Below are positions 1 to 13,350 of a stretch of DNA of 64,000 bases, piece by piece; the stretch's first letter is position 1; the number at the start of each line of letters is the position of its first letter. Below the pieces are notes generated by a model. The model did not search any database. It saw only the letters and a program-made list of their open reading frames with translations, and was not told the DNA's origin. Source of the DNA: Macropodus opercularis (lineage: Eukaryota; Chordata; Actinopteri; Anabantiformes; Osphronemidae); the NCBI GenBank assembly GCA_030770545.1, contig CM061105.1, forward strand, positions 9,903,001 through 9,967,000, read 5' to 3'. Made by a program: the position numbers and the translations under genes.

Positions 1-3000
1 CTCGCAGTGTTTGTGCACAGATTAAATAGATGCAATGTGCATTAGCAAGCTTTAGTGGCGGTAGACTGGATATGCACATTGAGCTTCCATCTTTGATCGA
101 CCTAAGAAGAAAGACGTGCAGATCTAGGGTTGGCTTCCTCAGCCAAGCGGAGCTGCTAATGTTGATGTTTCCAGGATCTATGTGTGTGGTTTCTTTGTCC
201 CACGCTGGTCCGCGTTACCTCCTTCTCCATCCTTGGTGGGTTTGCTGTCATGTTCGGAAGGTTTACTGGAGATCATCTAGTTTACTCTTCTTAATATAAT
301 GTTGTTCCGACTAACAAACAAAGACTTAACATCCTAGTTTTGATATTTGCTTTGCGCAAAATAGTTTCTCATGCTCACATGATTTGTCAGATATGAATAA
401 AGCAAACAAAGAAACTTTTTCATTTCACTGCACTTGAGGCTCAGATTTCATGCTAATGTGCTTTCTCGAGTCATCATATTGGGCTAGACTGTAAAGGGAG
501 AAATGATTTTGACATTGGGTGCAACCCTAAAGGCTCATAAATATTCAAATGTGCGTCAGCAGCAGCGTTTGTGTGTTTACAAAACAGAACGCTCTCCCGT
601 GGGAGTGAGCCTGCTCCACTGGAACATGAAACGCGATCGCCAGTAAATCACCCACACTCCTCATGACACTCTCCGTTTTTTATTGTCTCCATTATTCATT
701 GTCTAAACTGGTGGATAAATGAGGACTGTAACTTTACACATGAGACTTTGGTTTCTTTGGAGATGAACAACGGTTCAGTGGCGTCGTTTTCTTTGGATGC
801 AGCAGGAAGTTGAGAAGTGCTGCTGTTAAACTGACCCATTTGTGCCGAAGCTTTCAGCTTTTCACTTTGGTTTCTTGGGAGCAGAGACACATTTCGAACT
901 GACCCACATTTCTGATCTGTTCACCTACACTTGACTGGGCGTGATCCTCGCAGGCCATTTATTCTTGTTAAGCTCCTTGGTTTCTATTGAGTAGCTTTGA
1001 TCCAACATGAAATGAAGGACTAGGTGACCTTGGAGGCTGAGCGCTCAGCACGGGTGGATGTACGCCGCCTGTGTTTGCTCTCTTGTCACCGCCTCTACTC
1101 CTGCTCTCCTGGGTTATTGACATCTTTGCGCCTTTGTGAAGCTCAGCGACTTATCATTTACAATCATTCATATATACATTCAGTGAAGACACATCAAAGA
1201 AAAAGCAGAGCCATAGAAAGACAACCCTCTCCTCTTATGATAAATCAGGTTCAGAGCTCACAAGTCATTCTTGAAAGCAATTCAGTCCAACCTTGAAAAT
1301 GATCTCAAACTCAACAATCGCTCCATAATCTATTACAATTGCCAAAACTCAGCACAATGGCTTCTTCAAATAGATACAATGCAGCTAAAATGGGATGTCT
1401 GCTTGGTCCGAGGGTGTCTGCACGGAGCCCATCCGGCCCTCGGCAGAGGAGGAAGTGGCACAGCTGAGCCGGACAGAAGCAGCACAACTGCTGTGCTGCT
1501 ATAAATATCAAGAGGCTTCATCTCAGCTCCTGGTTCAGGGCTGCCCAGTCTAATAAAACAACTCTCATCTCCGCTGCCGAGGCCCGTTTAAAAGGCCACG
1601 GATGACGCGTGGCGGCAGAGCAGAAGAGGAGGAAAAGCGCGGCTGACTCATCACCGGCGCGTTGCGAGGCTGCTGTGTTTTGAGTGCATTAAACTCGAGT
1701 GGCTTTCCAGAAAAGACAGGATGTCTGCCACTTGGGTGTCTAATGACTGCGTGCTCTCTCCAAGGAAGCCACACATAGTTAACTGGCTGCTCCACTTGCG
1801 TGTTTGTGGCATCACAGATACATGTAGGCGCTGCGAAAGCCAATAAGCCTCCGTGTTTTCTTCTGACTTAATCGCGTAAAACTTTCAAACTTTCAAACTT
1901 TTTTTGTACATTTTTCTCTCAGGAATGCGAAAAGAGACGCTTGATAAAAGTAAATAATGTTTGTGGCGTTTTAAACATGCAGATGAACTTGATGGGAAAA
2001 AAAAGCCAGGACCATGCTGAACTATGCAGTTTGTCAATGATTACACTCACATGTTTGATGGCTCTATCTGCTTTAAATCAGCTTCGGTTACTGTGTACAG
2101 GAACTAAAACAGCTCTTATTGTGGCTAAACAATGAAGGTCTGAGCTGTTCTGCCCGACTGGTTCAGATAGTCGGGTCTGATAGAGACTGTGGGAACCAGC
2201 AGATTCCTAGGTGGCCTCTTGAGACACAGCCCATGGGAGAGGTTCATTTCCTGCGACAAGGGCACCGTGCTGCTCTAAGCCTCGGCAGTCAGATCCACTG
2301 GACCCTTAAGAGCTTGAGACCACACAACCACAACAGGCAACTCCAAAAATAGACGGACTAGTCTTGAGCCAAAAATGGCTACTGTGTATGAAGTAATGAA
2401 TGAGATGTGTGGGAACTGCAGCAGGGCTCTGATGTGAAGGGGATGCGGTGGCCGACTGCTCTGAAAAAACACACGTCCGCTTTTAGATTCTTTTCAAACG
2501 ATGAATTCAGTTTTTCAGTCGATGTGGCTTGGTTTTTCTCTCTAGCCCCGATGGCGCTGACGTACTGAGGGGACTTTTCAGTTTTGGTTAAGTCTTTGTA
2601 AAAAGCTGTTGCGTTAGTCAAGTCACTTCCTGTGCCAGACGCTGCGAGGATGACATCACCGTCTGGTTTGAGACTATAGCTTCTCTGTGGTAGAGCCAAG
2701 TATGGTTAAATCACTGTGTGGGTAACTAGGGAAGGAGTAGGAGCAAGCAAAACATGAAGTCATGCTAACACCATGGAGAAATGGAGGGGGAGCAGCAGCT
2801 ACAGTTGGTCTGTAACTATGAGATTTGTTTTTGTTTTGAACCATTAACCTTCTTCTAAATCTTACCCTCAAGTCTCAGAAAAGCTAAGCCTAACAGAAGG
2901 GAAAGTTGTGTGCTCACAAAAAGTCACAATGTACTGATGTTTTTGCCTTTGATGAAATCCCAAGTTACCCCTGTAATTTAGGAAGCAATGCCAAACATGT

Positions 3001-6000
3001 CAAGTGTAATATCATCTACTGGAGAATTAAAGATGTCAGCAGAGAAGAAAGTATTAGAACATCAAAGCTGGGAGCCCAGCGCGTCTCATGGTCTTGTCTT
3101 TCACACAGGAGACGTCTTGTAAAGTCGGGGCTAAATGAAAGCTTGTCAGCTTTGGCAACAAGATATCAGAGTGGTTTACGTGATTGAAGTACACAGGGCC
3201 AGGTTTCAGGTTAAGCTGTGTTCTCTGCGTACCCATGTAAATGAGCGAGGCCACCGTCTGGGAGAGGGTACGCTTCGAGCAGAGCAGATCGAGGATCTCA
3301 GATGTCCGATAATGTCAGGGAAAACAATCATCTGCCTGAGGTGCGGCTCCCTCAGGATCGCGTTTGAAGTGGAGAGAAAAGTAGCTGGAGTGAGCGAAAA
3401 CTTTTCCACAAGGCTACGTTGAAGATCTGCCGCCAGTGGTGGAAACTGTGCATCTAGTGAAACTGCAGCTGCTGTTACACCACTATTAGTTCAAGTATTG
3501 TACGACAATCTTCACACATTGATCTAAGCGGATTTAGCTGGCAACGCTTCTCCAAATGCTGGAGCCTTAACTTATCGGTTAAGTCTGGGGTGGATTTAAA
3601 AAGAAGGTTCCATGAGACTAAACAAACCTCAAGGAAAAGGATGAAAAGCAGCTTTACCACAGAACAGTCAGGGGAACTGTGAAACACGTAACCATCGGCC
3701 CCACATGGAGCATGAGGTCATCCTGAAACAGGGAAGCAATAAATATTCCTACACAATTCAAGTTCCGTCTGAAAGTTAAAAAAAAGAAGCATGTGCTCAC
3801 ACAATCTCAGAATGAGCTCGTCACACTCTTCACTGAGAGCACGGACTAAAGCGCTGGGGGGAAAGGTTCAATGACCTCTCCCCGGCAACCAGCTGATTTC
3901 CATCCAGGCCGGGGGAGAGGAATGAGAGGAATGCACTGATGTGTGCAAACAAACAACTGCATTGTGTGTGGGGCCGGAGAGGCCCTGCTGGGAAGGAACG
4001 AACCTTGGGAGAAGTAATTCGACCGCGAGAAACACAGCGACACTGCGCACTTGTATTATGTAACAAAATAAAATCAACCAAATCTCTACAAAACAACAGA
4101 GAGTCAGCCTGGACGTTACTTCTCTCTCTTAATTCTAGTTCAATGTGACTTAGAGAGACCTTGGAGAGAGAAAAAAAAGAGGCTTGATTGTTTGAACTAT
4201 CTGCAGCGGGTTGGCTCATTCAAAGCTGCGTGACCTTCCCTGTCTGTAAGCACAGACCAAAGGGAAACAAGCACAGCCTACCTGATGAATGATAATAAGT
4301 CTCCTATTGTGACATTGAAGGTCTGGTGTGAAAATGTGTGGAAAGCTAATGAGACGCGTCAGTTTTATAATAGGAGGTGTTTGTTCTTTTTGCATTTCCT
4401 CTCTGGACTTAGTGGAAAAATGATATCAGTGGTATTTGTGGATAATTTGAGCTGAGCTCTTGAGTCTCCTTTGTGCTGAAGATGGAAATATGATTTACAC
4501 CATATGAAGGGAAACGTACACATATACGATGCTGGTGGAACTGCTGCGTTTATTTGTGTTCGGTACGTGATGCCCATGTGGATGTTTCACGAGTACATTG
4601 CTCTGCTTTCTTGTCAGCAGATGGATCAGCTGAGGATCAGATGATTGTTGAGTCAGATGACTTTAACAGGCAACCTTATCCATGTTTGCTCTATAAATGT
4701 CCACAGAGTGAGCTAATCCACTCCTGCCCTACCTAACAGCATGAGCTCTAATTGAATCAAAAACCATTTGGCGCATTTTGCTTTGGTCTTTCAGCTCTGG
4801 TGGCACAGTCATACTTGGCTAACCATCCATAATTTTCCCAGCAATTACCTCGTGAGTGCCGAACAAGCTGAGCACAGGTGGCTTAAAGAAAGGCTGGACT
4901 GTCTGTTTATGGCTTTATAAGACTGCTCTCCCGGCGCGGCCCTCCGCCCTCCCTCCCCGTCGACAGCCCCGTTAGCCTCACCTCCTGATCAAAGACACCT
5001 TGAAAAGTGCAGCCATTTAATTCAGGAATATTTTATTATTAAACTCCTCCTCGGAGCGCAGGAATGTGGACTTAATTTAAAGTTGGAAATATTAAAGGTC
5101 AAGGGGCTGAGTGCCTGCTCTGATAGACTGGGTGGTATCAGAAAATGAGTTTGCACAGCTAGCCAATAATTTGGCACATCCTTTTTTTTTTTGCACTAAT
5201 ATCCTGAAATTATGATTAAAGGCAGAGAAACTGTGTTTTTTTACAGCCTTTCGTCACTGAAGATCATAAAACATGAAAGATGGATGAAGCACTTTATAGG
5301 TCAATTTGCTGAGTTGATTAAGCTTCTGGTGGTTATATTTGTGGACATGGGCCCCGTCTAGACGTGTCATGTCACAGGCTTAACCCTCCTCTATAAAGCA
5401 ACATGGCGCCTGACATGACTGAATCCAGTCGTAAAAAAAAAACATGCTCTAATAAAAAGTCACGAGACGTTGCAGCCTTGGAATAAATCAAGATTGTATT
5501 GTCAAAAATGTTTAAAAGAAGCTAAACAACACACCTAAGAAGAAAAGGAATCGCTGTCAGTTCAATTCTCTATATTCCCTTTGAAGTATCTGTCATCATT
5601 TGAAATTGAAATGACAGCCCAGCAACCAATTAAAGGCAGCTCCTTCAGAGCGGACCCGGAGAAACTCATGTACCATAACAGCGCGGCAGAGCTGGGTCTG
5701 CCCCCGCCGAGGGGTTATCAGCGGCGTTGGTCGCCTGGACGCAGCAGGGGTTACCTGTGACAAAAAGTCTGTTCGGCGCAGGTTCAGGAGGACATCGAGA
5801 CTTCAGAACGGCGACAGGTCCATGAACTGAGATACACAGCAGCAGCATCACCTTATGATGCAGATCAACCCCCGATCCCATCAAAGCTGACTGCCAGCAG
5901 GGTGGTGCTCCCCGGCAGCAGGAACGCAAACGTGCTAGAGCATCTCACTCAGCACGAGTCTCACCAAACCCCCTGCACATACGGGATAAAGTCACTTTTA

Positions 6001-6328
6001 CAGTCGGTGCTACACTGCATTAATTGAGTCTCAGCTCAGAGACACCAACGCTAACGCTCAATCAATACGACGTAGTCAAAGCGATATCTGAGCAATGGTT
6101 GACCTCACCCAGTGTCGACTGAAGCAGATCTGATTTCCTCTGCCAAACACCACACTGGGGAGGGGGCGCAGACAATTATTTACCCCAGACCTCCATGGAG
6201 TAGAAGAGAAGCCTATTTACCATTATCTGGCTGTTGTCATTTTTTGGGAGGCCATGTACCCAGCATTTCAGAGAAGAGACAATAATGGCATTCTGTTTAT
6301 TAATGGCCAGTGCTGCGGCAGTTGCACC

Positions 6329-6338
6329 GGGAAATCCC
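6329..6338. promoter_or_regulatory. NF-kappaB consensus site in bcl2 intron
   Basis: GGGAAATCCC fits the kappaB consensus GGGRNWYYCC and is embedded in a near-palindrome (CCGGGAAATCCCGG). It lies in a segment (about 6225-6450) rich in ATTA/TAAT and CCAT words. Binding is unproven. Confidence 0.3.
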
Positions 6339-6593
6339 GGGAGGAGATAGTGAGGCTGAATGGCACGGCTAACAGGAAGCTAGGCACCCTGGGGCCATCT
6401 GCTCGCTGCCGTGGCTCACATGTCACCCTGTGACAACACAGCATTATTGATTCACACTACCACATCCGCTTCGGTGTGTACACGCCGATGCGGCGCAGCG
6501 TACGTGTGTACGTATATGTCTGAGTGTGTACACAGCCATTTTGTGGACAGCAAATAATTGACTTATACCAGTACATCCGCTTCACTGTTTGCC

Positions 6594-6620
6594 TGTGTGT
6601 GTGTGTGTGTGTGTGTGTGT
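6594..6620 (+). repeat. (TG)n microsatellite
   Basis: An uninterrupted TG dinucleotide run of 27 bases, followed by imperfect TACGTGCGTGTG sequence. It lies in the bcl2 intron. Confidence 0.95.
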
Positions 6621-9600
6621 ACGTGCGTGTGACCTGTACGAACTTTACAGACCCTAAAAGTTCAGATTATCCATGTCACAAAAACCGACCTACGGATTTA
6701 CTATCGAGCTCTGCTATGCTTTGGTTCCGCCGCGAAGGCTGCACTAAACATAATGTTATTAACAATAAAGCCAATTACGTGATTACACTTCACACTTTTC
6801 TTTTTTAAATTAAATTAGACAATCTGAATTTATTTTGCGTATGCAGCAGCATCAAACCACCTGAACCAGCAGCTTGTGAACAATCATCATTTACCAGCTA
6901 TAGATGCACTTTGTCAGATGTCAGATAAGATGCGTAACATTTCCTTCCCAGAAACAACTGAGTCCCTGGCAAAAGTAACAAACTCATTTATGTGATTTGG
7001 ATGAGCCCAGCTCAGTAATTAGAAGAATGCTCCCAGCTGCATTTCCAACAGCAGTGGCCACTGTTGCTCTAGAAATTGAATGAGAATATTAAAATTCTTT
7101 CAAAAACCTTTTGGGGGTTTGTCCCAAAAATATCTCCATTAGCTAAACAATGGAGGAATCGTTTAACCTTGCCCTATATTGATATGCTGCTCCATTTGCA
7201 AGGGTGTGCCCACTGGCAAAGTCAACTAGCCTCTCTCAGTAGACGCCTCATTATCAAGCTCCAACCATGACAGACAAGGTGGAAAACTCTTTTATCTGCC
7301 GTTTATATGGTTCGTTAGGACTTTTTTCTTTCCAGATCGGCGGTAAATTGTGATGCGAGCGTGATGTTAGCGCAGGAGCGAACAGAGCAGGGATTTACGT
7401 GTAACACGACAATTAAGGGACCACACGGGAGCCGTGATGGCTCCACGTCTATATTTAGAGGCCTCTCACATGTCCCTGCATTTTTAAGGGATGCGGAACG
7501 TTACCTGACACTGAAAGCCTCCTCTCAGGGTATTAGCAAGTTGTTTATGAATAGACTGTGCACAGAAATTAGTTTGTTTATGATGGTGGAGTGAAAGACG
7601 CACAGAGGATGAGAAAAGAGGAGGGAAGAAGCAGCGTTAAGCTCTTAACTGGAGCCTTTGGGTTCCACTTGAGGGACGTCCATTTAGTATCGGAGTTTGT
7701 CTGCTCCATATATTATTCATCCGAGCGTGTTCTGACTGGGGTGGCAGCCCTTTTAAACAGTTCAGCCACGTGTCCCTCACGAAACAGCAGGTTATGGTGA
7801 TTACTGATTTCAACAAGACACTAAAAAGGAAACACAACCATATGGCTGAACTCCCACACACCAGTGTGTAGGCTCACATGATGAGGCCTGCATTTAGGAC
7901 ACGATATAAACAAACAACAACCACGCGTAAGTCAGCACAGTAAATGCCCACAGCTCCTGAATGAAGCATTCTCAGTTGACAAGACTGTCCAACAAAAGAA
8001 CTAAACCTCCCACACCCTGCTGCTCAGGAAAGAAACACCCAGGTCGTCTCCATTATTTATTTACAGTTGCTGTTCCCCAGCAGACATTCCTCCGGCTCTC
8101 CTGAGGAGGCCCAGAAATAAGCACACAGGACGGGGCGGAGGGTCTCCCAGGAGGAGGGAGGTCGTGGAAACAGCAACAGAACGTTTGCAAATCAACGTAC
8201 AATCTGAAATCTGGGTCTGCGCTAATTGTGCTGGGTGTTTTTCACACCGCAGCAAAGGTGTGGTGTCCATTTGTGTTCACGAAATGCACGAGACAAACGA
8301 AGCACGTCAGCACGTCGCGTCGGAGGTCGCAGTGATCGGTCCAGTCCACTCACAAATCTTTATTTGACTGCGACATCGTGACTGCACACGTTTACAACTT
8401 GATCCAGTAAATAAACTAACTGCATTTAAAACACACCTAAAATGTTTATTATTCACTTGCTCTAAAATATCTGTATAATGGAAACATAGACGCAAAAAGA
8501 CAAATGGGATTTTCAATGAGACTGTTAAAATAAAAGCTTATGTATGACAGACACCTAAAAGTGAGAATTTATAGCCTCTAGTGGTCATTCAACACCTATA
8601 AAAGGTTAAACGTGTGCTCTTAAATGTTACACCTACAGCAAAGAGTGTGGAGCAAAGGTCTGTGCAGCTCCGCTCCTCAAAGAAACTATTCACTTCAAAC
8701 AGATTCAGGGACTCGCAGCCCAAAGCTGCCTGCATCTGTAGGAAATGTTTCTGAGATTACAGTTGCCTGGCTGATGGGTGTAAACACAGTGGCAGATGGC
8801 AAGCGATCCAGGGCCTGCGCAGCGAGAGGGGTACAGAACGGGGGGGAAATCTTGGCTGTTTCTCGCCACACTGAGCCCTTTTGTGGCGCGCAGTCTCCAT
8901 TACAGAGCTGAGAGTCCACATGGAGAGATAACGCCGCTGCCCGGATCTCCAAACTCTGCCTCAGCTCAGACGTGAACGTGGGTTGTTAATTTGTGATGAT
9001 TGGTGGGAGGGAACATCTATTTACACGAGTAAATTTTTAAACTTCTGCCTGAAACATGAACTGGCTCTGCAGTGAAAAAGGAGGATTCCAAGCTGTTAGT
9101 GGATGGCTCACCGTGCCCATACAGCCCCATTCTCCTAAAGTTTGTTCTGAAACACGCTTTCACTGTCAGTACAGACCGATTGTTGTCAGAAAAAACTAAC
9201 AAAAGACGGGACCGTGATCAAGGCTATTGACTTGTTTTAAACATAGACTTTGAATCTAGGAGACACAAATTGGATGTAAGTGAGATCTCATCCAGAGCCG
9301 TATTTTGCTCTTGTGTAAATGGCTCCATGTGCCTCCTTTGTGATTCCATTTGTTTGGGCTTTTCTTTTCCACCTCAACTCTGCCAACACGTCACCTATAT
9401 GGAGATTAATGACTTCCTCACTGTCCCAGATCCACTCAGTCTTAACAAGGGAGGAGTGGGGTGCCGCCAGATGCCCGCAAACGCATTGCAACCAGCACGT
9501 CCCACCGGCTGATGGGCAGATTGCGCTCAGGGGATCCCCCACAGGATGGACCCAGCCCAAGCCATCTTATATTGTTCTCTGTTCACTCAAACACACCTGT

Positions 9601-9892
9601 GACAGGCACCTGGCCAACAGTGTTCGGGAATTCAAAACATGGATTTTCGCTTGACTTACCTGCTTCTCGTCACATAAAAACGTAAGGACTTCCTGCGCAT
9701 CCTGAGGTGAATATCCTTCCAACGAGTTGTTTAGATGGTTCGGTAAAACAACAATCACAAAACAGCTGTGGTACCACTAGGTGAAAGGTCAGCGGATCAG
9801 TGAAGCTGTGGGAACCACAATGTCAGTGTCACCAGTATTGGGGACCGTCGTTAGTTGTCCTGACCTTTAAAGCGATCTGTCCAATATCAGTT

Positions 9893-9945
9893 AAGATATT
9901 TAAATCGGGACCAATCAGACCAATAAGATATTCAAATCGGGACCA
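9893..9945 (+). repeat. Short direct repeat, period 32
   Basis: Two 21-base copies of AAGATATTyAAATCGGGACCA (9893-9913 and 9925-9945) differ at one base and are offset by 32 bases. They lie in bcl2 intronic DNA and have no evident coding content. Confidence 0.85.
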
Positions 9946-11825
9946 GTCCTACAACCATGGCTAAAATCAAGCATAAAAAAAAGTTAATTTTCCAACATCA
10001 TGTTTAAAGCAGTTCTAAGTAAACCTTCTAAAGTTGCGAAACCAATGTTTTTCTTTGCAACACATTTTGGCATTTCGCTCTGTGCCAACAGCTCAGCCAA
10101 GTCAAATGTCCGGGCCTGACCATGTAATTTCAGGAGTCCGCTGCTGTTCACCGCATAGTTCAATCACTTGGCATTTACGACGAGTGCCTGTAAATAAACA
10201 CAGGTGCACCGCATGTGGGTGAGGCTGCAGGCTAAATGCGACCGTCCCCTGATTAGAGCGATTTCTGCCATCACAAGGCGGAATTTGTACAGGTGGAGAG
10301 ATGGAAACAAAGGCAGGACAGTGTGTGAGACGTGATCAGTGTGCCGTACGAAATCTCTCACCCCCAGCCGCATTTAAACACAGCACCTGCTTTGTTATTC
10401 TAAAGGGTAGATGGCTGGGTTTAAAGTATATTTGAGTCACTGGTGATGGCTAGACTCAACAACGATTAGTGGGCACTCCTATTGTGGCCTCAAACTCTCT
10501 CAAAAACAACAGGAAACTGGGCGGATGACAGGTCGCCGTGTCCAGTCCACACGTCAGAATGTCAGTAATGAGTTGATGAGTACCCACCTTTGTTTTCAAA
10601 GAGCTGGAAAAAAACAGGACTCACCTCTAGCACACACTAACACAACGGACACTGTGAGTGACCATAAGCACAGCGTGTCTACAGCGTGTTTATTCACCGT
10701 CCTCACTGCTGGACAGTGACATAATGTCGCTTTTTATAGTCGGTGCCCTCACTGAGTTAAAGTTCACCTGGAGAGAGGGAAGCAAACCATGAAATGTCTT
10801 TTACACTGTGAAAACATATTTAGATTTATGAACTATGTGCACTTTGAAGATGTGCAACCCCTAAGTCCTTCAGACCTGCATAAGTACATATAGAGTTCAT
10901 TCAAAGCTTTTATGCTGAGATTGTTTACTAGATTATTTCCCATCAAGTGGCCTCAGCATGTCTACATTCCGGACTAGACCGATCTAGGGACACGTCCTAA
11001 CCTCAGTATAAAACAGACTAATAAGGTCAAATGCGAGCTGTAAACATTGAGACCCATCTTGGATGATACAGTGACTTTCATTGTATTTCAAAATATAGCC
11101 ACAAGTCAGTGAAAGATAGAGTCTGAATTCCACAAAGCCATTGTAGAGAACAGACAGGCTGTGCTTCCAGTGTCAGTTACTAAATGTCAGGTAAGAACAC
11201 ACTCTTCAGGAAATCCCCAACCAGTCACATGACTCCGTCCTCATGAGGTAAAAGGACAGATAGTAATGTTATTATCCTACACTTGGTCCATATGGTCGTA
11301 GTTTTTAAGTTGAGCCAAAATAATCTGGATATGGTGTTTGAAAACCTAAGAGGCATAAATCTATCAAATGTCCCCTAAACCAGAGACATATGCTTTGAAA
11401 TAATCCAAATAATCCTTTGTATTAAAAGACTGCTGCTCTGCATCCACCGGAGATGGAGAAAGCGCAGAGATGCAGTCGTCTCCACCCGGCTGGAAAACAC
11501 AGACTATGATGACCTACATTATTGTTACAGTGTGCTCGGGCTCCAGAGACCTCGAGCAAGCATCTCTGCAGCCCGGGCTGCACTGGCTTCAAGGCACGAG
11601 TCTCAAATAGCAGACAAAAAGAGTTCCAACCTGAATGCATAGAGGACTGCATGTTAAACACAGCGGCTGCAGATTAGCACTCTGTGTTCCTGCAGGGCCC
11701 TCCCTCTGTTGGCTCCCTTTGATATGTGGCACAACCTGCCACCTCCAGGGGGGCAAGGAAGACTCAAGGGGAATGTTAAACGGCCGTTCCCTTTGAGGTG
11801 AAATGTTCAATATGAATCATTGATA

Positions 11826-11845
11826 CCCCCCCCCCCCAAAAAAAA
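11826..11845 (+). repeat. C12/A8 homopolymer run
   Basis: Twelve C followed by eight A. This low-complexity junction is prone to length error in sequencing. Confidence 0.9.
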
Positions 11846-12439
11846 TCTCCACAATCTACCTTCCAGCTAAGACAATCAAGCAGCACAAATGTTATGCTCT
11901 CATTAAGAGTGCTGCTGCTAATTAGGGGCTAATTCGAGTCAGATTGGTTTAATGGCTGTTGAAGCATAGAAGAGGAGGCCGCTGCAAACGAAGGGTGCGC
12001 GAGAGGAGAATTATTGTGCAGGAGAATTATTGCTAACTGATGTTATTTCTCGGCGACCGTGTGTACAGACAAGCAGAGGCGAACGTGTAAATGCCGCTTC
12101 TCGTTAGTACCTGAAGCGGACGTGTCATTCTGATGTGATGCACAGTCCTGAGAGCTGAACCCTGTCAAGTCAAGCCCAGAGGCCTGAGCGCATTAATCCA
12201 ATAGTTTTCTGTTTTCTGACGTGTGTCTGACCTCCTTCCTCCTGCTACAACCCTGACCTGGCGAATCACGCGCACAGCATGTTTGTACACAGAAGCTTCC
12301 AATTCAGCCTCATGGTGAAAACGTCTCTTCTGTTCCTACTATGAACCTGATCTAAAACACTGCCTCTGATCGTTATTTCACGCTGATTGGTGCCATGTTC
12401 ACTTCCTGACAGCTGGGTGGCTGGGTCTGGCTTTTCACT

Positions 12440-12560
12440 TCGACGGGGCGGGCTTTATGATGGAGCGTCGGGAGGTGTGACAGAGCTCATTGACTGATTG
12501 GCCTAAAGTTTAACAGCCACCACGAGCATCCAATCAGAGCGGCGGACGAAGTGAGGCCGT
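12440..12560. promoter_or_regulatory. Promoter-like cluster just inside the bcl2 intron
   Basis: Within about 120 bases there is a GC box (GGGGCGGG near 12445), an inverted CCAAT (GATTGG at 12496-12501) and a direct CCAAT (12530-12534), followed by CpG-rich sequence to about 12600. These are typical proximal promoter elements, placed 240-360 bases past the bcl2 donor. It could be an intronic promoter on either strand or part of a CpG island spanning the bcl2 exon. Only motifs support it. Confidence 0.35.
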
Positions 12561-12801
12561 CCATCTCGATCGTTCGCGCTGTCGTGAGTACTGGGCAAGT
12601 CGAGAGGGGGATTTTCTCAATGATTGCCAACAGATGTGGTTTTAATGTACAGTGGCATTAAGCCAGACCAGAACACAGGCTATTTAAACACTTGCACACA
12701 GCCGTAGTCACCGATCAACCATCTTGGACGACGGCAAAATTGCACTTTTGCGCCGCCGTGGCACACAACTGCAAACGTAACTAAACGGAATTAACACCTA
12801 C

Positions 12802-13350
12802 CCATCCCCCGTTGTCTTGTATCCAGCTGTTAAGAGGTCCGTTCAAATACTCCGTCATCCAGTCCACGATGTTGTTCACCTGCGATGTCATCTCCTCCTT
12901 GGAGGCGCACTCCACGCACACGGTGCCGCCGAACTCGAAGAACGCGATGATGCGGCCCCAGTTCACCCCGTCCCGGAACAGTTCGTCTATCACCTCGGCG
13001 AATCTCCTCTGCGCCGTGGTGGAGGTGAGATACAGCTGCCGGGACATCTCCGTGAAGTCCGGCTGGTATAGTCTCTCAAGTTCATCCCCAGCCTCGCGCA
13101 GGACTCTGTGAATGGCGGCGTGCGCCTCGGACTGAGGCAGCCGTCTGCAGTGGTGGGGGATGCTCTCGCTGTCAGGCCCGGTGCTGGCTTCGCGGCACCG
13201 GCGGACCAAAGTCGGCGGAGGGGAAACTACAGACCCGTTATTAGCGGCATCATCGTCTTGGGCTTCGTGGAACCTCCACACGTAGCCCCGCTTAGAGAGT
13301 TTATGGCAGATATACTTTTCCACGACGTAGCGATAACACACGTCCGCCAT
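12802..13350 (-). CDS. bcl2: Apoptosis regulator Bcl-2, first coding exon (partial gene)
   Basis: The exon encodes the first 183 residues of an anti-apoptotic Bcl-2 protein, which sits on mitochondrial and ER membranes and sequesters BH3-only proteins and Bax/Bak. Visible domains: BH4 near residues 8-25 (VEKYICHKLSKRGYVW), a variable loop at about 30-75, BH3 at 80-95 (AIHRVLREAGDELERLY), BH1 at 123-142 with the NWGR core, and the start of BH2 (WIQDNGGW). The start is the first ATG and gives the family's usual MADVCYRYVVEKYI-like beginning. The frame runs six codons past Trp183 into a GTAGGT donor, matching the known BCL2 exon border after DNGGW. The rest of BH2 and the transmembrane anchor must come from an exon not found here. 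Retention of full BH4 and NWGR favours bcl2 over other family members. Confidence 0.95.

Larger units (their letters stand above)
1..12801 (-). other. bcl2: bcl2 intron and flanking non-coding DNA
   Basis: No supported coding exon was found in this stretch on either strand; the ORFs present are short, unrelated to known families and lack coherent splice neighbours. Because the bcl2 coding exon at 12802-13350 ends in a splice donor and points leftward, this DNA is read as the intron before the second bcl2 coding exon, which would lie left of position 1. It contains a TG microsatellite, a C/A homopolymer run, short direct repeats, a kappaB-type site and several AT-motif-rich segments that could be conserved non-coding elements. 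The bcl2 intron is also very long in mammals (established knowledge). Assignment to the intron is inference. Confidence 0.6.
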
